Source: Annona cherimola (taxonomy: Eukaryota; Streptophyta; Magnoliopsida; Magnoliales; Annonaceae). From it: a stretch of DNA of 64,000 bases. Location of the stretch: assembly GCA_030490835.1 (NCBI GenBank), contig CM059971.1, positions 97,492,595 to 97,556,594 of the forward strand. Reading direction: 5' to 3'. Positions 46,947-57,590 of the stretch are shown in pieces. Made by a program: the position numbers and the translations under genes. The notes beneath the pieces were generated by a model, which was not told the origin of the DNA, searched no databases, and saw only the letters and a list, made by a program, of their open reading frames with translations. Position 1 is the first letter of the stretch. Each line of letters starts with the position of its first letter.

Positions 46947-47813
46947 CCCTTCTCAACTTGGGGAATAGATATAATCGGGAAGATAGCCCCTAAATCCATT
47001 GGCGGGCATGAATACATATTGGTGGCAATAGAGTATTTCACTAAATGGGTTGAAGCAACGTCCTTCCCAACTATCAATGCGGCACAAGTCATACGCTTCA
47101 TCAAAGGAAACATCCTATCAAGGTTCGGACTTCCGCAAGCAATCATAAGTGACAACGGAACGGTCTTCGTCAGTAAGAAAGTTCAAGACTTCCTAGCTCA
47201 ATACAAAATACAACACCACAGATCAAGTCCCTACCGTCCTCAAGCCAACGGGGCCGTAGAAGCTGCAAACAAGACCTTAATCAAGATCCTTGGCAAAATG
47301 GTGGAAAACTACCGAGATTGGGCGGAAAAGTTGCCATACGCCTTGTGGGCATACCGAACTTCTATCCGGAGAGCCACGGGGTTCTCACCCTATGCCTTGA
47401 CTTACGGCATGGAAGCGGTCCTACCCATTGAGGTGGAAGTCCCAACTTGGAGGATATTGAAGGAGAGCGAATTAGAAATGGAAGAATGGATGCAAACACG
47501 TCAATCCCAACTGGATTTGCTTGATGAAAAGAGAATTCAAGCTCTTCACCACACCCAAGCATATCAACGGCGAATGGCACGGGCCTATAACCGATCGGTA
47601 AAAGCTAAGAACTTCCAAGAAGGTGACCTCGTTATGAAAAGGATCCTACTTGTTCATCCTTCAGATAAAAGAGGCAAGTTTAGGCCTAATTGGGAAGGTC
47701 CGTGGGTTATAGCCAAAGTTTTATCAAACGGAGCATTAGCCATTTCAAAACCCGAAGACAACGGGAAGGCCGAAATCATAAGTTCAGACCATGTCAAGAA
47801 GTTCTATGCATAA
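46947..47813 (+). CDS. int: Integrase core and C-terminal domain
   Basis: In the same frame as the RT segment after the TGA. It opens with FSTWGIDIIGKIAP (first catalytic Asp), then AIISDNGTVFVSKKV (second Asp) and RPQANGAVEAANKTL (Glu), completing the DDE triad. The C-terminal part (NWEGPWVIAKVLSNGALAI) is a GPF/Y-like module, and there is no chromodomain. The stop is at 47811-47813. The first methionine-like codon after the TGA is at 47019 (GTG), past the first Asp, so a separate start would give an inactive protein. Function requires the TGA to be read through. Confidence 0.92.
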   Translation, partial: PFSTWGIDIIGKIAPKSIGGHEYILVAIEYFTKWVEATSFPTINAAQVIRFIKGNILSRFGLPQAIISDNGTVFVSKKVQDFLAQYKIQHHRSSPYRPQANGAVEAANKTLIKILGKMVENYRDWAEKLPYALWAYRTSIRRATGFSPYALTYGMEAVLPIEVEVPTWRILKESELEMEEWMQTRQSQLDLLDEKRIQALHHTQAYQRRMARAYNRSVKAKNFQEGDLVMKRILLVHPSDKRGKFRPNWEGPWVIAKVLSNGALAISKPEDNGKAEIISSDHVKKFYA

Positions 47814-48524
47814 AAAGGCTCACCATTGAAATACTAATGCGACTGCGAGGCAAGAGGAACATCCAGAAATCGTTCTTATGCATCTCTCAAGAAATCAAAT
47901 GCAAATCACAAGTGCAGAACTGCTGCTGCTGGAAATAGGCCGTTTGACCTAAAAAGTTTTTAGGTCCTGAAGCGTTACTCGCAAAGCAGAACTTCAGCAA
48001 CCCGGCAGATGCCCGAAACATGACCAAAAGGGTCGGGAATTCAGAAGCAGGGGGCCAAACAGACCAGAGACGAGCTACAACTCATCTTGAACCAATTCTT
48101 AATACATTCAAGGCAAAAACCCAAGTCTTAGTGAAAGATTCATGAAGCCCGCAATGAAAGATGCAATCCAACAACTCAAACATCCAAAATCTGGACTCGC
48201 CGGGAAAACGATGGTACTGTTCGCAGAAGACAATGGATTTTTCAGAGTTTGCAAAATCCAAAAGCAAAGCAAAGAATGGAACATCAAGATATAGCCAAAA
48301 AGGTTCATTTCATTACTCCCAAAGATGCAATTACATGACAACAAAGGAGAAAGGCATCTCTCCAAATACAAGGCTGTCCGAAAAGGAGAAGAAAAGAAAT
48401 CTAAGAGAAGAAAGGGAGCCATATACATGAGAACAACAAAAATATCTATACAATCCATTGGCTCTACTCCTCCAAGCATTCACAAAAAGAACAAAACAAA
48501 AAAGGGCTACACATCCCAAAGGCA
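47814..48524. other. Spacer between integrase and the antisense genes, with palindrome copy 2
   Basis: 711 bases with no supported gene. The palindrome ACCTAAAAAGTTTTTAGGT lies at 47947-47965, with one further matching G/C pair on each side. The spacer would be the shared 3' flank of the sense pol and the antisense gene ending at 48525. Confidence 0.8.
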
Positions 48525-50074
48525 CTAGTGCCTAGCATCTAAGAGTGATTTAAGGTGCTCCAAGGCGGTTTCGTGATGATCAAGCATTCCTCCCATAGAG
48601 GCCAAGGCATCGGACTGTTGCAAGCAAATCGAAGCCAAAACTTCCACTTGAGAATGAAGAGCTTGCATATCCCGGTAAATCCGCCGGAATCCCATAAAGA
48701 GATCCGCCGTAGACACGGCACCACTTGCAATGAGACCTCGAGGACGTACGCCCGCAACAAGTTGGCTCATCCAAGCACGGTAATCGCTAGTCGCCTCGGG
48801 TATTACGGTAGGTATGGCACCCAATTCCAAGGCCGTGCGGCTCGATGCCCATTCTTGCTTGAAAAGGCTAACCGAAGACAAAAGATGGGAATCATAGCTC
48901 AAGTACCCAAGTGGCGAGCCGTAAACATAGGGGAGATCTTGCAACATCCCAAATTGCCTCATGAAGCGTTGGGGAAGATAGGATGAGCACCCGTACAATC
49001 CAAGCAAAGTCAAGCCACCAAAGCTTTTGGTGCAAAGAATAGGGTCTACTACAAGCCATGGGGGCAACCATACAACATCCACCTCGGTCAACTCCTTCAA
49101 ACGGCTATGCATATCTGTGGGCAGAGGGGTTAGCTCGGCGGCAAGCGACGTCTTCACAAGGCCGGAACCCTCCACCAAGGCTCGAGGCACCCCGATGAAC
49201 ACTCCCAAATGCTCCAAAAGCCATATCTGCAAAAGAAAGTGCGTCAGTCCTCTTCAAAAGAGAGCACCCATGAACGGGAAAGGCAAGGAAAAGGGAAACC
49301 TGCGATATACCTGCAAGACGGAAAGACAACCTTGAAAAGGAGTCTTCTCTAGGCGCCTCAAAGTTAATCCTCATAGACATGGGCTAACACCAAAGAGACA
49401 ATGGATTCATGGCGAATAACCATTGATACCACAGGAAGTAATTCGGATCTAAAACCGACTGCCGGACAAGGGATTAGCACTTCAGTGAGGATAGCAAAGA
49501 TTAAGGCATTCCTGCAATGGATCCGTCTCAATCCGTCAATCTGGCGGTTATATGAAAAGAGGGAATAAAAAACATCCAATGGCATGTGCATGTCCAACGC
49601 ATCATAGCCTAATGCAATGGTAGAGGCCCGTAAGCCAAACAAGTCAAGCAAAGCCTCTCCGACGCTACCGATAGAGCAAGGCGCATACATAGCGCTAGAT
49701 AACGGGAACCCCGTCAATGCAGCAACTTCCTCTAAAGAAGGAGAAAGCTCTACACTCCCAAACCGGAAAACACATAGGTCGGGTATCCAATGCTCTACAG
49801 CCATGATCAAAAGATCAAAGTTAAGTGGGACTCTAGCTAAATCCAATACGTCCAGAAAATTCAGCTCCATCAGCACCAATTTTTCTTCCTCACAAAGGTC
49901 ATTTATCCACTCCAACAGAATCTCTCCAGCACAAGGGCCTTGAAGAGGGGAAACAGAAGGGGAAACAGGGTCAACAGGGGGCAGGAGGTCTTCCATGAAT
50001 AGGCCCCCGTTCGGCAGCATTATGCCCCCATTAACAGGTGGAAAATCCCCTTCATTTCCCATGAAATCAGCCAT
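48525..50074 (-). CDS. Antisense plant-mobile-domain/DUF7745-like protein, two exons, one frameshift
   Basis: Minus-strand exons 49300-50074 and 48525-49226, joined by a 73-nt phase-0 GT-AG intron, give about 491 residues from the ATG at 50074. Recognisable blocks are EILLEWINDLCEEEKLVLM, VPLNFDLLIMAVEHWIPDL and CVFRFGSVELSPSLEEVAAL, which are typical of the PMD / DUF7745 family found in plant transposons and in MAIN/MAIL proteins. Exon 2 opens IWLLEHLGVFIGVPRAL and ends with a probable coiled-coil tail. One extra base near 49369-49370 puts a stop at 49364; the frame is conserved on both sides, so this is a recent break or a sequence error. The function is unknown. The gene is fully inside the retrotransposon and opposite to gag-pol. 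Confidence 0.8.
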
Positions 50075-50819
50075 CAAGCAAGGAAAGTAAAGGCAGAAAC
50101 GAAAGCACTACAGAAACGAGAAATCCAGAAGCAAAGAGACAGTAAATGATACAGCAAATGCAGCAGAGAATGCAGCCATGAATACACCCTTGAAGGAGCT
50201 TAAAAAGAATGAGAAACGGCCACCAACTCACTCAAACAGAAGCAGAAAACGTGGATGGCAAGTCCCTTCGCGGAATGGCCGTGAACTGGAAATCCGGGAG
50301 AAAGCAAGGAGGAGATCAGACGCGAAATGATGAAAACCGGACGCCATTAATGGAAAGCCCACGCCTCTTAATCACAGCAGCGGCAGAACTGAAAAAGAAA
50401 GTACTCCCGTACTCAAGCAAGTTGACCTTTTGAGCTGCAGGACGGAGAATGATCATCCAAGAGGGAAAAATGCGAAAAGAGCGCTGCCACAACCCATAGC
50501 CGATGCAGAGGAGGCAGGGCAGGCGGGCCCCAGCTCGCACGGAAGGAGAAAATCGCGCAGAAGAAGGAAAAATGCAGATAAATGGGGAGTTTTAGCCCGC
50601 TGGTCGCGAAAATAGAAAAGGACGTCGACTGACCTAAAAAGTTTTTAGGTCTATATATATAAAATTCTTGCAGCGCCTGTAGGCAGAATTTTCAAATGGC
50701 CAACGGCCTACAAATGATTAGAGCACTACAAGGACGTCAAAAAGAAGACTTTTACACATGGCAAGGCCCTGCAAGAAGCAAATGCATCACATAGCCCAAA
50801 CCACAAGACAAAAGAGACA
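50075..50819. other. Spacer between the two antisense genes, with palindrome copy 3
   Basis: Contains the third ACCTAAAAAGTTTTTAGGT (50632-50650), directly followed by CTATATATATAAA. On the minus strand this spacer would hold the 3' end of the upstream PMD gene and any promoter of the downstream one. No supported gene. Confidence 0.75.
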
Positions 50820-53015
50820 TCAAAAAAAAAAAATAAGGCCTTCAAGCTTGTGGATTTGCAGGGCGGTCCTAGCCCGAGCAAGAACATCACCGCCTGAAGC
50901 TTCGTGACGACCATCTGAAATAAGGTCGGGAGCTGGAACATGGTGTCCATACACTGAGTACCATCGATCATACCCGCCTTCAGACAACTCAAAGTGCTCC
51001 AATCCCCATCCATCTTGGCATTGGTAAAGCTCTTCTATGGAAACTGAAGTTTGCTCCACAAAAGAATGATGAACAAGAGGGGACGGGATCCGCTTGCCAC
51101 CCGTCAACTGCCATACTAGTCTATCCCCAAAATACCAAGTGGCACGAGCCCCGTCGGAAAGCAAGAATTGACTGGTAGACTCTCCCATCGTCGCAATAAG
51201 GATCGGATCATGCATCCACTGGGTGTATGGAGCAACTTGAAACTGCAAAAAAAATAGGAGGAAGAAAAGGAGTAAACAAGGCAAGGCAAAGCCCGAAGGT
51301 GAAGGAAAGAAAGGAAAAAGCAGTGAATGGGCAAACCTGTTCTTCGGACAAGTTACTAATCAAGGACCGCCACATCAAAGGAGGGATGTGAGTCTTGCGA
51401 GACTCTGCCCATCGAGCAGCCCGCGGAAGAGCATCAGGAGAGTCATTTTGGGGCCGCCCAACTGAAAAATACTCGTAAAAGCACAACTGCGAAGAAAAGA
51501 AGGAAGGTTGTTAGAAATAAGTATAAGCTAAAGTCAAAAGGAGAGCAAAAATGAAGGAGTTGTACCCCTATGAGATGAGAAAGGCCTGAGCAACTCCTAC
51601 AACCCCGACTGACGGCATCCAGGTTGACATAAAGATGGCTCAAGAGGATACGCCCCCACCCGATGGGATGAGGGAATGTCAGGTCCCTTAAAACTTGGAG
51701 CCACCTCAAGTCTACATTCCGAGAAGAGTCACCCCGGAAGAACGCTCCCACAAGATAAAGAAGGAAGCTGCGAACCTCCTGCTGAATAACTTCGGGGCTA
51801 GCCTCCTCCACCCTCACTTGGTCCCAGAACTTCCATAATTCCTCCAAAGGGAAAGATTCAGAGGAGGATGCCTCCAAACCAGTCAGGGTCAGACAGTCCT
51901 CCACGGTGATTGGATCAAGTAAAGAAAGGATGACGCCTTCTCGATCCATACATGGGAGTCCCAACTGCATCTCCACATCTAAGAGGGAGATTCCCCATTC
52001 TCCCATAGGCAAATGGAAAGTATGAGTCTCTGGCCGCCATTGCTCAATTAAAGATGTTTTCAAAGCCCGAGGAATCAAGACTAGCTTGAGGCTCGCCAAT
52101 CTGTAAAATGGAGTCCGATTCAAAATATCTCGGTGAGCAGCGGACAACTTCTCAAACCAAGCACGGACTCTATTCCAAGAGTGGTAATAGGTGACATGAG
52201 AGTCAATCTGCAATACGAAAAAAAAAAAGAGGGGAGCTAGGAGGTCAGTCAGACACCAAAGAAGCGCATGTACAAAAGAAGGAGACAAAAAGGGAAAAGG
52301 AATATACCTTGCCTGCCGGAACCGCCCCAAGAGCGTTGGCCTCATAAGAGACAAGGAAAGGGTCTTCACCAATAGCCGGACGGATCGAAGGCGATACGAG
52401 CAGAGAAACTGCCCTTGGGGCAATGGACCCCTCGCCCGCTGTCGGGGATCCCACGCCTTCGACAGAAGCCATCTCCTCACCAACCGGTAGCTCTTCAATA
52501 GGCTCGTCCTCCGCGGTCGGCGCGGACTCTCTTTCTGAGCCTGGCAAGCCTTCTTTTGGGACGAGTTCCTCTCCATCTCGAGGGTCATCTTGAGGGAGAC
52601 CACCATCTTGAGCAGAGAATTCTTCTGCCGGCGAGACAAACCCCTCATCAAGAAAAGAGGAATCTGCCGCCCGAGAACCACTCTCTTGGATCGACGATTC
52701 ACCCTCTAGAGAGTAGAAAATGGCGTCGGAGGATAGGTCATCATGCTCCCCCGAACCGGATTCCGCCTCAACCAAATCCGAACTAACTCCCGGCGAGATA
52801 GGAGCAACATCAGTAGAACGGCGAAGGGGAAGCTTGGGACGACGACGCCCCGGTGAGGAAGTCCCCACGGCCGAGACTCGGGCCTTCTTCTTGCTTGGCC
52901 CGACTACATCATCTGGAATTTCTATGGGAATGCTTGCAGATCCACCCGGCTCATTAGGATTGAGCCATAACGCCCTATCTCGATGACGCAAGCCGTACTT
53001 TTTTCTAGGAGGCAT
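50820..53015 (-). CDS. Antisense plant-mobile-domain (PMD) protein, four exons
   Basis: Minus-strand exons 52308-53015, 51566-52207, 51337-51486 and 50820-51242 splice to 640 residues. The introns are 100, 79 and 94 nt, all GT-AG, all phase 0, with pyrimidine-rich 3' ends. Exon 1 (1-236) is acidic and probably disordered, with nuclear-localisation-like basic clusters (PPRKKYGLRHR, GPSKKKARV, GRRRPKLPLRR). Exons 2-4 form the PMD-like region, including FHLPMGEWGISLLDVEMQL (about 300-318), WGRILLSHLYVNLDAVSRG and APYTQWMHDPILIATMGES. The frame is intact from ATG to stop. PMD proteins occur in Tat elements, MULEs and the host MAIN/MAIL genes that act in silencing and genome stability. Its role in this element is not known. 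Confidence 0.85.
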
Positions 53016-54111
53016 CCTAGCAATTGCAATATAAAAGGCGATGGGTCAACACAGGCAACAGGCAAGCAGTAACACATAAAAGGGCACCCACACATACGAC
53101 CAAAGCCGTGGCGTACACAAGGATATCTTTTATTCCAGCAATAGGCCCACCATAGGGGATAAATTTCAGCAAGATAAGGAGGGCCACCTTCAACTATAAG
53201 CAAAAAAAATTTTTCCTGGCAATCTCCCTAAGTAGCAGAATGGTCCCAAGACATTCATCAGAAAATGGCAATGCAAAACAAAACTAAGTAAAAAAGGAGA
53301 AGAAAAGCAGCTAAACCAAGCAGATTCTTAGCAAGTTCTCAGGATTTCAGAAACTGTCCTAAAGCATGCTTCCAAAAAAAAAAAAAAAAAAAGAGCAGCT
53401 TACCCAACGACGGCCTGAAGCAGAACAGCCGACCGGCAATGGACTCCAATCAGGCGTGCTTAACAGCAGCAGCGGCGAGGGCGGCCGGAAGCGGAAAAGT
53501 CAAGCAACCAGTGCTCGCCGGAGAAGATGAATAGGAGGCGGCGGCGATCTTCGACGGCACCAGCAGCAAGGCCAAACGGCCGGATGAAAGGAAGAAGCCG
53601 ACGACAACTTCAACTGCCGCCGGAGAAGAAGGAAACGCCAAGGACGGCGACGACGAGGACAGCCGAGATCAACAGCGGCAAGAACCGGAGATGCGGCGGC
53701 CGGAAAAGAAGGAGGAAACGCGGCGCAGCGGAAACGGCCGTGCGATCCCGCGACAGTCGACGGCAGCGGTGACGGCAGCAGCAGCGGTGACGGCAGCAGC
53801 AGCGATGACGACGACGGCGACCCTAGCAGCTCTTCGACGGCAGCTGCAGCGGCGACGGCAGCAGCAGCGGCGACGGCGGTGGTGACGGCAGCGACGTCAA
53901 CAAGGGAGAAGGAAGAGCGACGAACCAACAGGGAGGGGCCCGCAACCAACCCTAGGAACCGGAGATTTTGCGGAAATCCCCCCGTGACCCCCTCAAGCTT
54001 CAAAGCCGCCACAAGTTTGCAAAAATTACAAAAAGGACCCAAAAGACTTGAAAAATCACTCAAGGACAACGGGGTGTCGGTTACTTTGCCATTCACCGTC
54101 AAGACGCCTCT
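53016..54111. other. Region upstream of the antisense PMD gene, with GGC/AGC trinucleotide repeat
   Basis: On the minus strand this is the 5' flank of the PMD gene. 53527-53900 is very GC-rich, and 53760-53890 is a minisatellite of GACGGCAGCAGCAGCGGT-like units that opens long but low-complexity frames in several phases. A 5' UTR intron is possible on the minus strand, from a GTAAGC donor near 53402 to an AG just before the ATG. An A run of 18 lies at about 53374-53391. Confidence 0.55.
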
Positions 54112-54127
54112 GGCAAAGGGGGGCAGC
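54112..54127 (+). other. Polypurine tract
   Basis: GGCAAAGGGGGGCAGC ends directly at the 3' LTR. AAAGGGGGG is the purine core that primes plus-strand synthesis; the CAGC spacer before TG is a small departure from a tract that abuts the LTR. Confidence 0.75.
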
Positions 54128-55305
54128 TGTTGACACCCTACCGTTGGGCCCAAATATGGATAAATTGAGATGGATTTCAAGCCCAACAAAATTCAAGACA
54201 AAAAGGAAGTTCAAGACAACCAAGCGGGCCCTCCCGCACTCAACCCACGGAGCGAAGCTCCACCAAGCCTCGAAGCAGGCTTTTCAACAAACTAAATCCG
54301 GCCCACAAAGAGCGAAGCTCCTACAGGCCACCTCAACGGGCTCCACAAAGCAGCCCACCAGACAAAACAAACGGGCTTAGCCAAGCTCTAGCCCCCTAAA
54401 GCCTCGGAAGCAGGCTTCTCTACTATTTTGGGCCTCTACAACGGCTCACCCAAAAGCAAATGGGCTAGGCCAAGCTCTAGCCCACCAAGCCAAGCTTATG
54501 GACCAAGTCCAAAACCACTCAAGAGGCCCAAAGCCCATGACCCCAACTCAAGACCAAGTCCATGGACCAAGTCCATGATCCCACTTAAGCCCAAGCCCAT
54601 GGACCAAGTCCATGACCTCAAGGGAGCCCAAAGCCCACTCCACCATCTATAAAAGAAGGAGCTCCCCTCTCATTCAAGCACACTTGAAGAGAGGCATCCC
54701 AAGGGGAGGACGGGATTCTGCAGCAACGCCCCCGGCATCCCGGCTTCCATGCTCTACGCGCTCCACGCCTCTCTTCCCATTTCCCCCTTTCCATCTCTCC
54801 CGTTCTCTTAAACCCTTTTTTATTTTCCCCCTTTTACGCCGTGTAAACCGCCTCGGGTTGGCAGATTTCTCCATATTTGCTTCAACCCGTAGGCCGGAAC
54901 CCATACTCTGTATTGCTAGTGCCTTATTTCTTTAAATAGGGGCCGATCTCCCTTTAAAGATCGGTGGCGACTCCATTTTTATTGTTTTCTAGTGTGCGTG
55001 TTTGAGCTAACGCCCCGGCAAGGTGGGTGCACGTGGGTCCGCAGATTCCAGCATAGTACACTGCCGTTATGCTGCCGGATTTGTGACTTGACCCGTGTAC
55101 GGAAGCCCCGTCTTAGCCGTCATGCCGCCAAAACCACGAGAAAATGCCTATATGCCCATTTTTCTAAAAAACGAGAGGCCTAACTCATTTTACCCCATGT
55201 GAATGCAGGAAATCCAAGCCCACGTCGCTTTTCAACACGATCCACATCTCTAAGGCCCGGAAAACCCATTCCGAGCCCACCGTAGCGCTCACGGCGGGTG
55301 CTACA
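54128..55305 (+). repeat. 3' LTR
   Basis: 1178 bp, the same length as the 5' LTR. It differs at 54647 (C for A, within the TATA region, so CTATAAAAG) and near 55145 (T for C). It is followed by the target duplication CTTAT at 55306-55310. Confidence 0.96.
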
Positions 55306-55310
55306 CTTAT

Positions 55311-56464
55311 TTATTTCAAATTTATACTTATTATTTTATATCACCGAACAAATCTCAAAATATTTACTTTCTGAATTACCACCCCACTCTAAAATCACAT
55401 AAAAACCTCTCCAACCGACCTAATCATGTTTCCTAACGGGGCAGCTATTATGCACTTGCATGGATGGAATCTTCTGGCAGAGCATCGGGTTATTTTTTGG
55501 ACTGCCAAATCGGCAGAGGCAGCCAGCCCTGGGGCGTACAAGGGTCACGTCAAATCAAGCAGTTGTCTAGATATCACTGCGATTTCAAAGCCCGAGGCGA
55601 ATCCCCTCCTTCCCCTGCGCGTTCCTTCATATCCATGAAACGTGTGAAGGTGCTGACACGAATACACGACATTATTAAACCATCAGTTTTCAACTTTGCT
55701 CATTGCTTGTAATAATTTTTAGTTATTTCCTTCCGATTTTTCAAAAGTGACGTGGTGAGCACGGAATTGATGAGGCACAAACATCTTTTGTGACCCCACG
55801 CCGCCTCATCTAGTAATCATCCGCATGTCCTTTAGAGCCAAATTGGACAAACATACAACCCTCTCACAAGTCACAACACGACATGCCCTTTGTAAGAAGT
55901 CGCGTGGGCACAGAGTAGTCTTCGCGATCGTCGCCCTTGGCTGCCTGCTTACTCTGTTTCCCATGAACATACATCAACCTGTACACTTGTTGTATTTTAA
56001 ATAAAACCAATCTTAAATTTATAAAGTATTTAAACAGAGAAGCCACTCATAGTAAAGGCTATATAAAAGTATAAATGAATAATACTTAGAATAAAAAAAA
56101 AGAATGTATTATATACGTTGCAACATCTAATATACAAATTAGGCTCATTCACAACTCTTACCGTGAAAGAACATTTTTGTAAATACTCACGCACTGAAGA
56201 TGATTAATTATAAATACTCTTGTTACTAGAGGGGCACATACAAAGGAATATAAAATCTCATACTAAATGAGGATAGTGAGTTTCAAACCCACTTTCTTAG
56301 GCATATTTGCCCAACATGCATACCACACATTGTGGCACTAGTTAAAAAGTTCATCACTTCTCCATTGTATAGCTATCTTCGTTTCCAAATCTCTTTAAAA
56401 AATATTTTTTGATCTTGGAGATAGAAGACGACTAGGAGATACATTATAATTCTTTATTACATCC
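55311..56464. other. Intergenic region with a possible SINE on the minus strand
   Basis: No gene is recognised; open frames at 55426-55712 are unassigned. Around 56240-56350 the minus strand has a tRNA-like head with a B-box-like GTGGGTTTGAAACTC, suggesting an old SINE without clear ends. Confidence 0.35.
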
Positions 56465-56842
56465 AATGTGTTTGATATTTGGTAAAACTTTTGAAAAAAA
56501 ATTTTGTATAAAATTTTTGAAATGGGAGAAATGATGTGATATAATAGAGGTAATGTTGAGTAAAAAAATAAATTTAAAATAAATAAGATAATTGTTTAGA
56601 TAGCCGTGAAGAAATAATTGAAAAGTATGATAGTTGTATAAGAAAATGTGAATAAATAATTAGAAAAAGTATAATTATAGAAAAGGAAATGTTTTAGATT
56701 AAAAAATTTTAATTAACAAGTTTTATAGAATACCAAATACACTCATAATAAACTCTTAATTATAGAAAAGGAAACGTTTTAGATTAAAAAGCTTTAATTG
56801 ACAAGTTATATAGAATCCCAAATACACTCCTAGTAAACTCTT
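56465..56842. repeat. Degenerate MITE with an 85-bp tandem duplication
   Basis: The sequence resembles the 20717 MITE in inverse orientation (AATGATGTGATATAATAG, GATAGTTGTATAAGAAAATG). Its end is duplicated: 56673-56757 and 56758-56842 are two 85-bp copies starting AATTATAGAAAAGGAAA and ending AAACTCTT, with about 10 differences. Confidence 0.7.
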
Positions 56843-57294
56843 CTATTAATTTTTTGTGGTTTTCAGAAGTCTTCATCTCTTCGTGACTTTCCTTTTCTAC
56901 ATAAAATTCTTATCTCCCTATTTTCTTCTCGTGTTGATCATGTTAATACACCAACCACACAGTTACTAACCCTTAGACATTTTTTGAGTATCATCAAGAA
57001 GATATCTATTTAATATTTTTTCTTCTTATAATGACATCACTTTTTACGGGCCCTATTATGATATATTAGAAAACGCATTACGAAGAAAATTTGAAATTAA
57101 TAATTTATTAAGAAGTTTCACTTACAAGTGTGAAAATAAAATATTATTCAATTATCGTAATTATTATGGAATTAATAAATGGGAAAGATGGGCACCCATT
57201 TTTTTGAAGTGATGGGTACGTGTCGCGGCATTCCTTTTCGAATAGCTGAAGTAGGGTGGCCATCCACAAATTGATGGTCAAGGTAAGTTGCTGA

Positions 57295-57590
57295 CGCTTA
57301 TGTTTGGTAGATAGTGAAAAAATATATTAAAAAATTTATGTTTGAAAAGTGATAAAATTTTTAGATGAAATTTTTTTGTAGATAAATTCTTAAAATAAGT
57401 GAAAATAATATAATATGATAGTGGTAATGATGAGGAATAAAAATAATAAAGTTGAAATAAATATATTAGTTGTATAATTATTTGTGTAAAAATGATTAAA
57501 AAGTAAGATAGTTGTATAGAAAGATGTAAATAAATAATTAAAAATGAGTAATAGTGGAAGATGAAAAATTTTTGTTAGGTATGTTTTGTA
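57295..57590. repeat. Degenerate MITE of the 20717 type
   Basis: Begins near TATGTTTGGTAGATAGTG and contains AATATAATATGATAGTGGTAATGATG and AGATAGTTGTATAGAAAG words (each quoted in part). These are the diverged inverse form of the interior of the element at 20717. No clear target duplication. Confidence 0.45.

Larger units (their letters stand above)
39606..55305 (+). mobile_element. Full-length Ty3/gypsy Tat-lineage LTR retrotransposon with antisense genes
   Basis: 15,700 bp bounded by TG...CA LTRs and a perfect 5-bp duplication CTTAT (39601-39605 and 55306-55310). The order on the plus strand is LTR, primer-binding site, leader, gag, protease, RT, RNase H, second RNase H, integrase. Two minus-strand plant-mobile-domain genes follow, then a polypurine tract and the 3' LTR. 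The dual RNase H, the absence of a chromodomain and the extra antisense genes place it in the Tat lineage. The LTRs differ at two of 1178 sites by my alignment. The sense coding region is broken at three points (43195, about 44276-44284 and 46944), so autonomy is doubtful. Confidence 0.95.

Noticed and set aside
49303..49312. Alternative donor GCAG|GTATAT for the intron of the second antisense PMD gene
   Set aside because: It gives phase 1 and throws exon 2 out of its conserved frame. The donor at 49299 gives phase 0 and joins to IWLLEHLG correctly.
48555..52986. Plus-strand open frames at 48555, 49027, 49617, 52556 and 52720
   Set aside because: They are shadows of the minus-strand PMD exons and contain no recognised domain.
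53500..54189. 229-residue minus-strand open frame upstream of the PMD gene
   Set aside because: It crosses the LTR boundary and is made of the GGC/AGC minisatellite (poly-Ala, Pro, Ser). Other frames are equally open, so it is low-complexity, not a gene.
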